Made by a program: the position numbers and the translations under genes | Part shown: piece after piece, positions 18,457 to 27,504 of the stretch | Layout: every line of letters begins with the position of its first letter | How positions within the stretch are numbered: position 1 is the first letter of the stretch | Assembly (NCBI RefSeq): GCF_008086165.1 | Contig: NZ_VSKL01000002.1 | Location: 558,001-622,000, forward strand | Direction of reading: 5' to 3' | Length of the DNA stretch: 64,000 bases | Source: Algorimicrobium algoritergicola | GTDB lineage: Bacteria; Bacteroidota; Bacteroidia; Flavobacteriales; Flavobacteriaceae | The notes under the pieces: generated by a model | The model's input: the letters and a program-made list of their open reading frames with translations, nothing else | Told to the model about the DNA's origin: nothing | Databases searched by the model: none

Positions 18457-19533
18457 ATGCATAAATTAGATAACATCTGTGAGGCTTTTGGAATAGAAAC
18501 TCCTTTGAAGTCAATTGAAACGCTACAATCTGGACATATAAATGATACATATTTGGTCACCCAACAAAATGATGAGAAGTTTATCATTCAAAAGTTAAAC
18601 AGTCTTGTTTTTAAAAATGCCAAAGCTGTTATTGCTAATAAAATTGTGATTTCAGAACATTTACAGGCGAATTACAAAAAAACAAATTCACACTATCAGT
18701 CCGTAAATTATTTAAAAACAACGCAGAACGAATATATATTTAAAGAAGAAAAGTCCTATTGGAATGTTATGCGTTTTATTACCAATGCTTTAACTATTGA
18801 TAAAGCAGAAACACCTCAAATAGCATTTGAAGCAGGAAAACTTTATGGCGATTTCATTTTAAATACCGAATCTATTTTACCAGAATCCATTACTGAAACA
18901 TTAAAAGATTTTCATAATGTGCCTTTTAGGTTAACGCAATTTGAAACTGCTCTAAAACTTGCAAAATCTAATCGGTTAGAAGCGGCTGCTGATTTAATAG
19001 CATTCGTAAAAAAGCATGCAACAAGCATGAGTACCCTTGCCAGCTTGCAGGCTAAAAACCACTTCCCTATTCGAATTACACATAATGATGCTAAATTATC
19101 TAACATTCTATTTGACACCAAAAACAAAGGTTTAGCGGTTATTGATTTAGACACGGTCATGCCAGGATTAGTACATTATGATTTTGGAGATTCTGTACGT
19201 TCTATTTGCACCAAATCAACTGAAGATGAAACAGATTTATCTAAAATTTATATTGATTTAGAACTGTATGAAGCTTATTGCAAAGGCTTTGCTTTAAAAA
19301 CAAAATCCATTTTAAAATCTGAAGAAATTGAAAATCTACCTTTAGGTGTTCAAACCATCATTTATATAATGGGGTTGCGCTTTTTAACCGATTTCTTAAA
19401 CAACGATACGTATTATAAAACGGCCTATGCGAATCACAACTTTGATCGTGCTTTAAATCAGTTTACGGTATTGCAATCTGTTATTGACAATTTGGAGTCC
19501 ATAGAGCGAATTACGAAGCAACATTTTACATAA
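18457..19533 (+). CDS. NahK-like N-acetylhexosamine 1-kinase (aminoglycoside phosphotransferase fold)
   Basis: The 358 residues match the length of Bifidobacterium NahK. The N-terminal LQSGHINDTYLV and FIIQKLNSLVFKN segments resemble NahK's glycine-rich loop and ILQQMN region. The catalytic HNDAKLSNILFD (His209, Asp211) and the metal-binding IDLDTVMPGLVHYDFGDSVR are typical of the APH kinase fold. The enzyme phosphorylates the anomeric hydroxyl of GlcNAc/GalNAc. It starts three bases after the nucleotidyltransferase stop, so the two are co-transcribed. Its last 8 bp overlap the convergent GH109-like gene. Confidence 0.85.
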   Translation: MHKLDNICEAFGIETPLKSIETLQSGHINDTYLVTQQNDEKFIIQKLNSLVFKNAKAVIANKIVISEHLQANYKKTNSHYQSVNYLKTTQNEYIFKEEKSYWNVMRFITNALTIDKAETPQIAFEAGKLYGDFILNTESILPESITETLKDFHNVPFRLTQFETALKLAKSNRLEAAADLIAFVKKHATSMSTLASLQAKNHFPIRITHNDAKLSNILFDTKNKGLAVIDLDTVMPGLVHYDFGDSVRSICTKSTEDETDLSKIYIDLELYEAYCKGFALKTKSILKSEEIENLPLGVQTIIYIMGLRFLTDFLNNDTYYKTAYANHNFDRALNQFTVLQSVIDNLESIERITKQHFT

Positions 19534-20932
19534 TATCGCGTAACACTTCGTTTTCCCTAGGTGTTTCCCAAGTTCCTCCTGTAAAATCAGGAATTTTTGT
19601 ACTCGCACTATTATTGGCTACAGACATTTCGGATAATGGTGTAATTGCACTCCACATGACACTGTCATATAAATTAATATCTAAAGGTAATCCTTGATTT
19701 AAGCAACGCATCATTCTATAAATCATTACGAAATCCATTCCTCCATGACCAACGGCATTGGCATCAATTTGCGTTCGTAATTTTTTCCAAAGTGGATGAT
19801 CATAGCGTTCGCGATAATCTTTGTATTCTTCATCTTTCAACCACGAATGTCCCCATTGCAATTCCGCATGGCCAACATATAATCTGGATGGATACCCTTC
19901 ATGAACCGCTTTTGTTCCCGTAACTGTGTTGAGTCTGGAATAAGGTCTGCCCGTATGTGTATCAAATTGGAGCATGATAGTTTTACCTTTTTTCGTTTTA
20001 ATTAACGAGGTATTCATATCACCACAAGCAAATTTTCGAGTTTTATAGTTTTCCTTTTTTGCTGCTTCACTCAAGCTCTGTTCTCTAGAACTCATACTCA
20101 CTAAATGATCATAGTTATCACCCCGACCAATATCCATATAGGAGCTAACAGGACCTAAACCATGACCTGTATAAAAATTCCCATTATTGGTTTCATGATG
20201 TTTTATGCGCCACTGATCTTCATAATAATTTGCATCGAGCATGTGCTTCCGTAAATCGTGAATATAAGCACCTTCGGCATGATTAATATCGCCAAAGACG
20301 CCTTCGTTAATCATATTTAATATCCAGAGTTCTTCGCTATTAAAACAGCAATTCTCCATATACATGCAATGCTTCTTGGTGCGTTCTGCCACTTCAATTA
20401 GTTTCCAGCAATCTTGCAGTGTCAATGCTATAGGCTGCTCGCAAGCCACATGCTTATTATGTTCCATACCATATACGCACATTTCCGTATGGAAATTCCA
20501 TGGTGTTGCAATGATTAGAATGTCAATATCGTCCCGCTTGGCCATTTTTTTCCAAGCATCTTCATCACCAAAATACAGATCAGCACCTTCAGGTTGCATT
20601 GTTTTTAAATAGTCGTTGTTTTTTGTGACTTTATCTTCTTTTAAATCAGAAAGTGCTACAATTTCAGCATGTTTATGTTTAATTAAATACTCAAACATCT
20701 GAATCAAAACAGAACCTCTGTTTCCCATACCAATCATACCTACGCGAACTTTCTCAATAGGTTTGTCGGCAAAATTCACCATGTTTCCTAGCGCTTTATT
20801 GGAACCTAATAAGGTATTTACAGCTTCGACTTCTTGTAGGTTTTCTCGGCTATTTCCAGCAAGTAAAGTTGGTGTTAGACCTAAAAAAAGTCCAACTCTT
20901 GCTGTTAGGTTTAAAAATGATTTTCTATTCAT
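19526..20932 (-). CDS. Gfo/Idh/MocA oxidoreductase fold protein, GH109-like (alpha-N-acetylgalactosaminidase)
   Basis: The product has 468 residues. The N-terminus (MNRKSFLNLTARVGLFLGL...) is signal-like but lacks a strict twin-arginine, with Arg-Lys at positions 3-4. The Rossmann loop VRVGMIGMGNRGSVLIQ binds NAD, and YTGHGLGPVSSYMDIGRGD with HLVSMSS (about 253-281), GHGGMDFVMIYRMM and IPDFTGGTWE match the GH109 family, which hydrolyses terminal alpha-N-acetylgalactosamine by an NAD-dependent redox mechanism. Its place beside an N-acetylhexosamine kinase supports a role in amino-sugar release. It is convergent with that kinase, overlapping by 8 bp. A generic oxidoreductase role cannot be excluded. 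Confidence 0.82.
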   Translation of the reverse strand: MNRKSFLNLTARVGLFLGLTPTLLAGNSRENLQEVEAVNTLLGSNKALGNMVNFADKPIEKVRVGMIGMGNRGSVLIQMFEYLIKHKHAEIVALSDLKEDKVTKNNDYLKTMQPEGADLYFGDEDAWKKMAKRDDIDILIIATPWNFHTEMCVYGMEHNKHVACEQPIALTLQDCWKLIEVAERTKKHCMYMENCCFNSEELWILNMINEGVFGDINHAEGAYIHDLRKHMLDANYYEDQWRIKHHETNNGNFYTGHGLGPVSSYMDIGRGDNYDHLVSMSSREQSLSEAAKKENYKTRKFACGDMNTSLIKTKKGKTIMLQFDTHTGRPYSRLNTVTGTKAVHEGYPSRLYVGHAELQWGHSWLKDEEYKDYRERYDHPLWKKLRTQIDANAVGHGGMDFVMIYRMMRCLNQGLPLDINLYDSVMWSAITPLSEMSVANNSASTKIPDFTGGTWETPRENEVLRDIM

Positions 20933-21007
20933 TTTATAGCGGTTTTGAAGTTCAACCCAAGTTATAAAATAAAAGTAAATAAAAAATATTCTTTAGTAAA
21001 AAGTAAG

Positions 21008-22147
21008 TTAGTTTAGGCCTTTGCTTTTAGCTAGCGTTTTTTGATAAATAGCCTCATATTGATGTACTATTTTAGATATTTCAAATTTGCTAGCTTGTTT
21101 TGTAGCCTGAAGTTTAAAGGCATTTAGTGTGTCTGTATCCTTTAAAATAGCCAATGCATTTTTACTCATGTCCTCAATATCACCAACATCACTTAAATAT
21201 CCAGAAACGCCTTGTATGTTTACTTCTGGTATTCCTCCTGAGTTACTAGAAATAACAGGCACTCCAGAAGCCATAGCTTCCAAAGCTGCTAAACCGAAAC
21301 TCTCGGTTTCAGAAGGTAAAACGAATAAATCTGAAAAGCACAAAATACGGTCTACTTCGTTACTATTTCCTAGAAATACGACTTTATTTTCTATGCCTAA
21401 ATCAATTGCTAATTGTTCTGCACCTTCTTTTTCTGGTCCTTCACCAACCATCATGAGTTTGGCAGGTATTTCTTTCTGAATATTGTAAAATATTTTTATA
21501 ACATCGGCAATGCGCTTTACAGGTCTAAAATTACTTACATGTGTTATAATACGCTCATCTTCGTGAGCCATCATAGCACGCTGGCAATCGGAAAAAGGAC
21601 TATTATATTTCCCAACATCAATGAAATTGGTAATAACTTCAATGTCATTTTTTATATCAAATAAGCGAAGCGTATCACGTTTTAAACTCTCTGAAACGGA
21701 AGTCACAGCATCCGATTGATTTATACTGAATGTGACAGCTGTTTTATAAAAAGGATGACTCCCTACCAACGTAATATCTGTACCGTGCAATGTTGTAACA
21801 ATGGGTACGTAAATACCTTCTTCTTGAAGCATTTTTTTCGCCATATAAGCTGCATAGGCATGGGGAATAGCATAATGAACGTGTAACACTTCAATTTTAT
21901 GAAGCTTTACCATATCAACTAATTTACTTGAGAGCGCTAACTCATAAGGCTGATAATGAAATAACGGATATTCTGGGACTGTTACCTCATGGAAATGGAC
22001 ATTACTACCTAAAAGCTCTAACCGAACTGGTTGTTTGTAGGTTATAAAATGGACTTCATGACCACGTTTTGATAGCTCAATTCCTAACTCTGTAGCTACA
22101 ACACCACTACCTCCAAACGTTGGATAACACACGATTCCTATTTTCAT
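21008..22147 (-). CDS. bshA: N-acetyl-alpha-D-glucosaminyl L-malate synthase (bacillithiol pathway)
   Basis: The 379-residue GT4 glycosyltransferase opens with MKIGIVCYPTFGGSGVVATELG and continues with HEVTVPEYPLFHYQPYELALSSKLVDM and VLHVHYAIPHAYAAYMAK, all signature stretches of BshA. The nucleotide-sugar site SETESFGLAALEAMASGVPVI carries the EX7E motif. The enzyme joins UDP-GlcNAc to L-malate, the first step of bacillithiol synthesis, in the cytoplasm. BshB and BshC are not in this window. Upstream lies a GH3/beta-lactamase fusion on the same strand (88 bp gap). Confidence 0.95.
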   Translation of the reverse strand: MKIGIVCYPTFGGSGVVATELGIELSKRGHEVHFITYKQPVRLELLGSNVHFHEVTVPEYPLFHYQPYELALSSKLVDMVKLHKIEVLHVHYAIPHAYAAYMAKKMLQEEGIYVPIVTTLHGTDITLVGSHPFYKTAVTFSINQSDAVTSVSESLKRDTLRLFDIKNDIEVITNFIDVGKYNSPFSDCQRAMMAHEDERIITHVSNFRPVKRIADVIKIFYNIQKEIPAKLMMVGEGPEKEGAEQLAIDLGIENKVVFLGNSNEVDRILCFSDLFVLPSETESFGLAALEAMASGVPVISSNSGGIPEVNIQGVSGYLSDVGDIEDMSKNALAILKDTDTLNAFKLQATKQASKFEISKIVHQYEAIYQKTLAKSKGLN

Positions 22148-22235
22148 TCCTATACTATTCTATTAAAATTTTAATTATTGACAACTATCAAACTTGGTCG
22201 TAATAAAACGATTTTCTATACAAACTGATTCAAAA

Positions 22236-25151
22236 TTAATCGATAATCGCTTCATAAATTAATTCCTGAATGTCTGTTCTAATATTTTCCTTTAATAGGG
22301 TGTTTGTTCCAGCATTAGGATACGTTCTATTAGCTAGAAACACATAAACAATTTCTTCTTCTGGATCCGCCCACGCATAGGTACCTGTAAAACCGGAATG
22401 TCCAAAACTAGACATAGAAATGCAACCACATGTTGGACCAGATTCTCCTAATTGCGGTTTATCAAACCCGACGCCTCGACGGTTATCTTTATCGCAATAA
22501 AAACACGTGTTGAATTTATCTAATGTTTCTGGTTTAAAATAGCGCTTTCCGCCATAAAAGCCTTTCTGCAAATAGGTTTGCATAATTTTAGCAACATCAT
22601 TAGCATTACTAAAAATTCCTGCGTGACCACCTACGCCTCCTTGCATGGCTGCTCCCATATCATGCACATAACCTTGTACTTTTTGATAGCGGTAATAATC
22701 ATCTATTTCTGAAGGCACAATATTAATATCACTAAATTTACTATTCGGATTGTATGTGGTATGATTTGCTCCCATTGATTGATAAAAATGATCTTGAACC
22801 AATTCATCTAACCCCTTTTCGTAGTGTTTTTCTAAATATTTTTTAAGAATGTAATACGGCAAATCACTGTAACGATATCGGAGGCTTTTTAATAAATCAC
22901 TTTCTCTAATTATTTTCTGCATACTATCCTGATAATCGGCTCGCATGTATAATTCATTGGCCACTTTCACTGTGTATTTCCCGCCAAATTCTTTTCTATA
23001 ATATTTAGTGTCTGGTTGTTTATTAGCGTCTAACGTGGCAAAATAAAACGGAATCCATGGACTTAAGCGTGCATAATGAGACAGCATTTCCTTTAACGTG
23101 ATGTTCTTTTTATTAGAATTTACATATTCCGGAAGTATTTTGGATAGTTTGGTATCCAATGAAACAATACCTTTTTCCTCCAATTCCATTAATAATGGTA
23201 AGGTTGCCAATATTTTTGTTAATGAAGCCACATCATACATATCATTAAACTTCACAGGTTCTGCGTTGGCATCATAGGTATGTTTTCCGAAATTTTTATT
23301 GTAAATAACTTTACCTTTTCTGGCAACTAGTAATTGAATACCAGGTGTCATTTTTTCATCAACGGCGCGTTGCGCTATCGCATCAATTTTATGAAGTTTT
23401 TCAGTGCTCATACCAACTCGTTCTGGAATAGCATAGCCTAGTCGTGATAAACTTGACAATGTTAATCCATCACCTACAGCATAACCATTGCCAATAGAAA
23501 CGGGTAAAGTTCCTTGTGCTTGTACAGCGCCAAAAATAATTTGGGCAGACGCATCTTGCGCAATTGGGCTATTTTGATAACTCACTACAAGACCTTCAAT
23601 GTTTTCTAATGTTTTTACATTTAGTAATGCATAAGGTCTTACAAAAACATCAAGTATAACGGTATTTGTACGGGCTATTTCATAAAGCCAAACTAATTCT
23701 TTATCCGAAAATTCAAAACTTTTCCACGGATTATCATTAGAGCGATGAAAACCAATGACTACGGTATTATACGCTTTCAGTTTCTCTATAATTTCATCTA
23801 AATTATCGCCAGAAATTTCATGAACTTTCCCATATTTCTGAAGGCCTTCAAGAAAATGTGAACCATCATCATCTCCTAATTTTACATAAGCGATTTTTTT
23901 AGTTTCTAAATTCCTAATAGGTAAAATATCACCTTTGTTTTTTACAACCGTAATGGCATTTTCCATGAGCTTTTCATAAAGCACATCATCTTTTGGTCTG
24001 TTTAAATCCGCCAATAGGTTTTCTAACGCTACAGGAATAAATTTATTTAGTCCAACTTTATACTTCGATTTTAATATTTTTTTAACCGAATGTGCTAAAC
24101 GTTCTTCAGTAATTTCACCTGAATTATAGGCATCTCTTATTTTATCAATTGCTTTTGGCACATCTTCAGAAATTAATAAAATATCATTTCCTGCTTGAAA
24201 TGCAGCTAAATCAATATCACCAGGACTATCAAAGTTGGCAACACCTTTCATATTTAAGGCATCTGTAAAAATAAGTCCTTTAAAGCCAAGTTGCCCTTTT
24301 AAAATATCTGTAATCACATGTTTAGATAACGAGGTTGGTAAACCATTTTCAGACTCCAAAGCAGGAACATTTAAATGCGCTACCATAACACTAGAAACGC
24401 CATCTTTTATAAGTCGTTTGTATGGGTAAATCTCTATGGAATCTAATCGTTTTAAATCGAAATCTAGAGTTGGTAAGGCTTTATGCGAATCGGTATCCGT
24501 ATCACCATGACCAGGAAAGTGTTTGGCACTTGATAAAACACCAGCATCGTGCATGCCTTGCATAAAAGCGGCTGCTTTTTCAGTGACATTTTCACGATCT
24601 TCTCCAAATGAACGGTTTCCAATAATGGGGTTTTTAGGATTGATATTAATGTCTATATCTGGAGCAAAATTAAAATGTACGCCTAGTCGTTTACAATGTT
24701 CACCAATATGATATCCGGCTTTTGTAACTAACTGGTTATCTTTAATAGCGCCAAGCGTCATGTTCCAAGGAAATGCATACGTAGAATCTAAACGCATGCT
24801 TAAACCCCATTCTGCATCCATACCAACTAATAATGGTACTTTTGCAACAGCTTGTAATTCATTGTTAAACCTAGCTTGATTGATTGGATCTCCTTTTGAA
24901 AAAATAATACCGCCAATATGATTATTCATCACCATTTGACTGATTGTATTTTCATGCCTTAAATCCATATTGGAGAATGCTTGAACCATAAAAAGTTGGC
25001 CAATTTTCTCATCTAAAGACATACCTCCATAAATACTATCCACCCATTTCATCTGGGCTTGAGCATCAGCGGTTAATAGTGGATCTGCAGTTTGAGCATA
25101 AACAAACGAATTTGAAACACTAAAAAGAACTAAAAGAATTAGTAATCGCAT
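22236..25151 (-). CDS. Glycoside hydrolase family 3 fused to a beta-lactamase-like serine hydrolase
   Basis: The product has 971 residues: signal peptide (1-19, ending VYAQ), then a GH3 N-terminal domain (about 30-380) with the NagZ-type catalytic loop KHFPGHGDTDTDSHK (about 210-224), the GH3 C-terminal domain (to about 580), and a class C beta-lactamase-like domain (about 600-960). The last has the SLTK nucleophile motif (about 640), a YSD in place of YxN (about 759) and HSGFTG in place of KTG. NagZ-type enzymes cleave beta-N-acetylhexosamine from muropeptides or glycans. The fused hydrolase may remove stem-peptide or ester groups, so the fusion fits cell-wall turnover in the periplasm (inference). 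Confidence 0.9.
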   Translation of the reverse strand: MRLLILLVLFSVSNSFVYAQTADPLLTADAQAQMKWVDSIYGGMSLDEKIGQLFMVQAFSNMDLRHENTISQMVMNNHIGGIIFSKGDPINQARFNNELQAVAKVPLLVGMDAEWGLSMRLDSTYAFPWNMTLGAIKDNQLVTKAGYHIGEHCKRLGVHFNFAPDIDININPKNPIIGNRSFGEDRENVTEKAAAFMQGMHDAGVLSSAKHFPGHGDTDTDSHKALPTLDFDLKRLDSIEIYPYKRLIKDGVSSVMVAHLNVPALESENGLPTSLSKHVITDILKGQLGFKGLIFTDALNMKGVANFDSPGDIDLAAFQAGNDILLISEDVPKAIDKIRDAYNSGEITEERLAHSVKKILKSKYKVGLNKFIPVALENLLADLNRPKDDVLYEKLMENAITVVKNKGDILPIRNLETKKIAYVKLGDDDGSHFLEGLQKYGKVHEISGDNLDEIIEKLKAYNTVVIGFHRSNDNPWKSFEFSDKELVWLYEIARTNTVILDVFVRPYALLNVKTLENIEGLVVSYQNSPIAQDASAQIIFGAVQAQGTLPVSIGNGYAVGDGLTLSSLSRLGYAIPERVGMSTEKLHKIDAIAQRAVDEKMTPGIQLLVARKGKVIYNKNFGKHTYDANAEPVKFNDMYDVASLTKILATLPLLMELEEKGIVSLDTKLSKILPEYVNSNKKNITLKEMLSHYARLSPWIPFYFATLDANKQPDTKYYRKEFGGKYTVKVANELYMRADYQDSMQKIIRESDLLKSLRYRYSDLPYYILKKYLEKHYEKGLDELVQDHFYQSMGANHTTYNPNSKFSDINIVPSEIDDYYRYQKVQGYVHDMGAAMQGGVGGHAGIFSNANDVAKIMQTYLQKGFYGGKRYFKPETLDKFNTCFYCDKDNRRGVGFDKPQLGESGPTCGCISMSSFGHSGFTGTYAWADPEEEIVYVFLANRTYPNAGTNTLLKENIRTDIQELIYEAIID

Positions 25152-25403
25152 ATATAAAAAGGAGTTAGTATTTAGATGTACATTAAAAACAGTGCCAAAT
25201 TACCAATTTTAGCAAAAAGAAACACAGACTTTAAGATAGATTTATAACGTAATTATTGCGGAATTATTGATGTCATTTTCCTTTTCAATTTAAAATTATT
25301 TGAAATATTTCATATAAATCATTTATCTCAAATTTTTATAGACTTAAAAATGTAAAGAGCAAAACTATCGCTTAAATTAAAAAGGAATTAAAAACTAAAT
25401 GAT

Positions 25404-25889
25404 CTATTTAACAAAACGCGAATGCCAGCTTTCACTTGCAGGAACTTCCCAATACTCTTTAAATTCAGCAATATTATTTACCAAATTATTAAATACGATT
25501 GTATTTTTAGAAACGGCTCGATCTTTTGCCATTTGTCGGAAATCGGTTAAGGTTTTATAAGCTACAAAATCGCCTTGTTTATAAGACACATTCATTTTAT
25601 CCATTAAATCCACATTATATTCCTTTTCCAATCCTTGAATAAAATGAACAGACGCATCAATAGAACAGCCCGTTGCTTTATTTAAGTTCTGATTTAGCGC
25701 TAACACAATAAATCGCTTATATTTAATAGTATAACCAGCTTGCAAATCACTTCCGTGAGCCGTCCAGTTTTCTACAAAGGTTTTGAGTTTAGTCTCAATT
25801 TCTTCCAATTCAACATCTGTGAATGTGCGGTTTGCTTGGAATATCCAAACACGTGATTCCTCTGGTAATGTATTAAAATCTACTAGCAT
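25404..25889 (-). CDS. Conserved flavobacterial protein (often labelled 'ABC transporter ATPase', without ABC motifs)
   Basis: The 161-residue soluble protein has no Walker motifs. It contains VWIFQANRTFTDVELEEIETKLKTFVENWTAHGSDLQAGYTIKYKRFIVLALNQ, NKATGCSIDASVHFIQGLEKEY and ends in EVPASESWHSRF. I recall this as a very conserved small protein in Flavobacteriaceae that databases sometimes misname as an ABC ATPase; the sequence gives no support for that name. Its start overlaps the stop of the upstream mini membrane protein by 7 bp, so it is the last gene of the minus-strand operon. Function unknown. Confidence 0.8.
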   Translation of the reverse strand: MLVDFNTLPEESRVWIFQANRTFTDVELEEIETKLKTFVENWTAHGSDLQAGYTIKYKRFIVLALNQNLNKATGCSIDASVHFIQGLEKEYNVDLMDKMNVSYKQGDFVAYKTLTDFRQMAKDRAVSKNTIVFNNLVNNIAEFKEYWEVPASESWHSRFVK

Positions 25890-26089
25890 TTTTTGTTTTT
25901 TTTACTGTTACTAAAAACTGTTGTAAGTCCCATTATTAATCCGAAAAAGAAGAAATAGAACAAAAATTTATTTAAATCGAATGGTTCATTCCCAAGGTAA
26001 TCGAAAGCTGCCATGGCAAGCGCAAATACAAAACCTTGGATTCCACCTGAAATTAACCCTTTTTTAATGTTTTTTGAATTAACCTTCAT
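25883..26089 (-). CDS. Two-TM mini membrane protein, paralog 4 of an array
   Basis: The product has 68 residues with two hydrophobic helices (about 16-31 and 41-56) separated by DYLGNEPFDLNKF, and a basic tail. The pattern GLISGGIQGFVFALAMAAFDYL...FFFFGLI is shared with three neighbouring genes (26095-26698), so these look like ancient tandem duplicates. Function unknown. It overlaps the next gene by 7 bp. Confidence 0.7.
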   Translation of the reverse strand: MKVNSKNIKKGLISGGIQGFVFALAMAAFDYLGNEPFDLNKFLFYFFFFGLIMGLTTVFSNSKKNKKC

Positions 26090-26094
26090 AGCAT

Positions 26095-26295
26095 TTATGC
26101 TTTGGTTATTTTGTTCCTAAAAGCAATGGCCATAAAAAGTCCTGTAAAAACAGCTTGAAAAATATATCTTTCCCAAATTATTGGCTCTTCTTTAAAATAA
26201 TCCCACAGAAAAAGGCCTAACCCATTAAATAATCCAGCGACAACACCAAAAACAATTCTTGTTTTTAAAGGTAATCTCTGTATTTTCAATTCCAT
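26095..26295 (-). CDS. Two-TM mini membrane protein, paralog 3 of an array
   Basis: The product has 66 residues with two helices (about 14-29 and 42-59) separated by DYFKEEPIIWERY. The shared features are a basic N-terminus, a Gly-rich first helix ending in W/F-DYF, an acidic linker and a second helix with an F-T/F-G-L core. It is 5 bp from the following gene and 5 bp from the preceding one. Function unknown. Confidence 0.7.
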   Translation of the reverse strand: MELKIQRLPLKTRIVFGVVAGLFNGLGLFLWDYFKEEPIIWERYIFQAVFTGLFMAIAFRNKITKA

Positions 26296-26300
26296 GAGAT

Positions 26301-26483
26301 TTATTTTTTACGGTTACGAAGTCGCACATAATCAAGAACCAAAACGCCAATACCAAAAAACACAAATTGATAGATGTATTTTCCAAAGTGGGCTACATCG
26401 TCAAAATAATAATCATAAGCATAAATAGAACCAGCAACTGCCAATGCTGCAATTACGGCAGAAATGTAGTTTGCTTTTTTCAC
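26301..26483 (-). CDS. Two-TM mini membrane protein, paralog 2 of an array
   Basis: The 60-residue product is the most diverged and shortest of the four. It has helices at about 7-23 and 36-52, the central YAYDYYFDDVAHFGKYIYQ and an FFGIG core in the second helix, with a very basic tail (RLRNRKK). Its start codon shares a base with the stop of the preceding gene. Function unknown. Confidence 0.65.
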   Translation of the reverse strand: MKKANYISAVIAALAVAGSIYAYDYYFDDVAHFGKYIYQFVFFGIGVLVLDYVRLRNRKK

Positions 26484-26698
26484 TATTGATCCTTATTGCG
26501 TTTCTGTTCCTCCTTTTGCACCTTTCGGTACGCCATATATGCGTTAAAACAGCCGAATAGCACAAAGTGCAATGCAAATTTTAAAATTGAAAACTCGCGT
26601 TCCATAAAATAATCGAATGCCACCATGACAAGGGCAAACATGATTCCAGAAATAACACCTAATTTTATATATGTTTTATTTTTTTCAAAAAAGCTCAT
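26483..26698 (-). CDS. Two-TM mini membrane protein, paralog 1 of an array
   Basis: The product has 71 residues with helices at about 13-29 and 39-55, the linker DYFMEREFSILKF and the second-helix core HFVLFGCFNAYMAY, followed by a long charged tail (QKEEQKRNKDQ). LGVISGIMFALVMVAFDYF aligns well with GLISGGIQGFVFALAMAAFDYL of paralog 4. It starts 5 bp after the stop of the CCG-domain protein gene, so it is in the same operon. Confidence 0.7.
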   Translation of the reverse strand: MSFFEKNKTYIKLGVISGIMFALVMVAFDYFMEREFSILKFALHFVLFGCFNAYMAYRKVQKEEQKRNKDQ

Positions 26699-26703
26699 AA
26701 ATT

Positions 26704-27495
26704 CTATAAATCTTCAGCGTTAGCAATTAGTTCCGCAATATCCATTACTTCAATATTAGCTTCTTGATCTTTGGCTTTTACGCCATCCGTCATCATGGTA
26801 TTACAAAATGGACAACCAGCAGCTATAATTTCTGGTTTGGTTTCCATGGCTTGTTCTGTACGTTCTACATTTATTTCTTTATCACCTTTTTCGGCGTCTT
26901 TAAACATTTGAGCACCTCCTGCTCCACAGCATAACCCACGACTTTTGCAGCTTTTCATTTCTATTAATTCTGCATCCAATTTACGGATCAACTCACGTGG
27001 TGCTTCATAAACACCATTAGCACGACCTAAATAACAAGGGTCATGAAATGTGATTCGTTTGCCTTTAAATTGGCCACCTTCAATAGTTAAACGGCCATCG
27101 TCCAACAAGGATTTTAAAAATTGTGTGTGGTGCATAACTTCATATTGACCACCAAGTTCTGGATACTCATTTTTCATGGTATTGAAACAATGCGGACAGG
27201 TAGTTACAATTTTCTTGATCTCGTAAGCATTCATTACTTCTATATTCGTAACGGCTTGCATTTGAAATAAAAATTCGTTTCCACTTCGCTTTGCTGGATC
27301 ACCAGTACAACCTTCTTCGGTTCCTAGAACAGCAAAATCTACATTTGCTTTATTTAATATCCGTACGAAAGCTTTGGTTATTTTCTTGGCTCTATCATCA
27401 AAACTTCCTGCGCAACCAACCCAAAATAATACTTCTGGTTGTTTGCCTGCTGCCATATATTCTGCCATAGTTGGCACTTTTAGTTGTTCGCTCAT
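26704..27495 (-). CDS. (Fe-S)-binding CCG-domain oxidoreductase subunit
   Basis: The 263-residue soluble protein has two cysteine-rich CCG-type modules: VGCAGSFDDRA with TCPHCFNTMKNEYPEL, and HDPCYLGRAN with SRGLCCGAGGAQ and AAGCPFCNTMM. Such modules bind a 4Fe-4S (HdrB-like) or related cluster in heterodisulfide-reductase-like and lactate-utilisation complexes. The membrane protein with two 4Fe-4S motifs encoded at 28357-29670 in the same run is the obvious electron-transfer partner. The physiological donor is unknown. It is often annotated simply as an Fe-S oxidoreductase in flavobacteria. Confidence 0.88.
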   Translation of the reverse strand: MSEQLKVPTMAEYMAAGKQPEVLFWVGCAGSFDDRAKKITKAFVRILNKANVDFAVLGTEEGCTGDPAKRSGNEFLFQMQAVTNIEVMNAYEIKKIVTTCPHCFNTMKNEYPELGGQYEVMHHTQFLKSLLDDGRLTIEGGQFKGKRITFHDPCYLGRANGVYEAPRELIRKLDAELIEMKSCKSRGLCCGAGGAQMFKDAEKGDKEINVERTEQAMETKPEIIAAGCPFCNTMMTDGVKAKDQEANIEVMDIAELIANAEDL

Positions 27496-27504
27496 AATAA
27501 ATTC

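Noticed and set aside
25152-25403. AT-rich intergenic stretch with possible small RNA or promoter
   Set aside because: No hairpin-terminator, exact -7 box or conserved frame was found in it.
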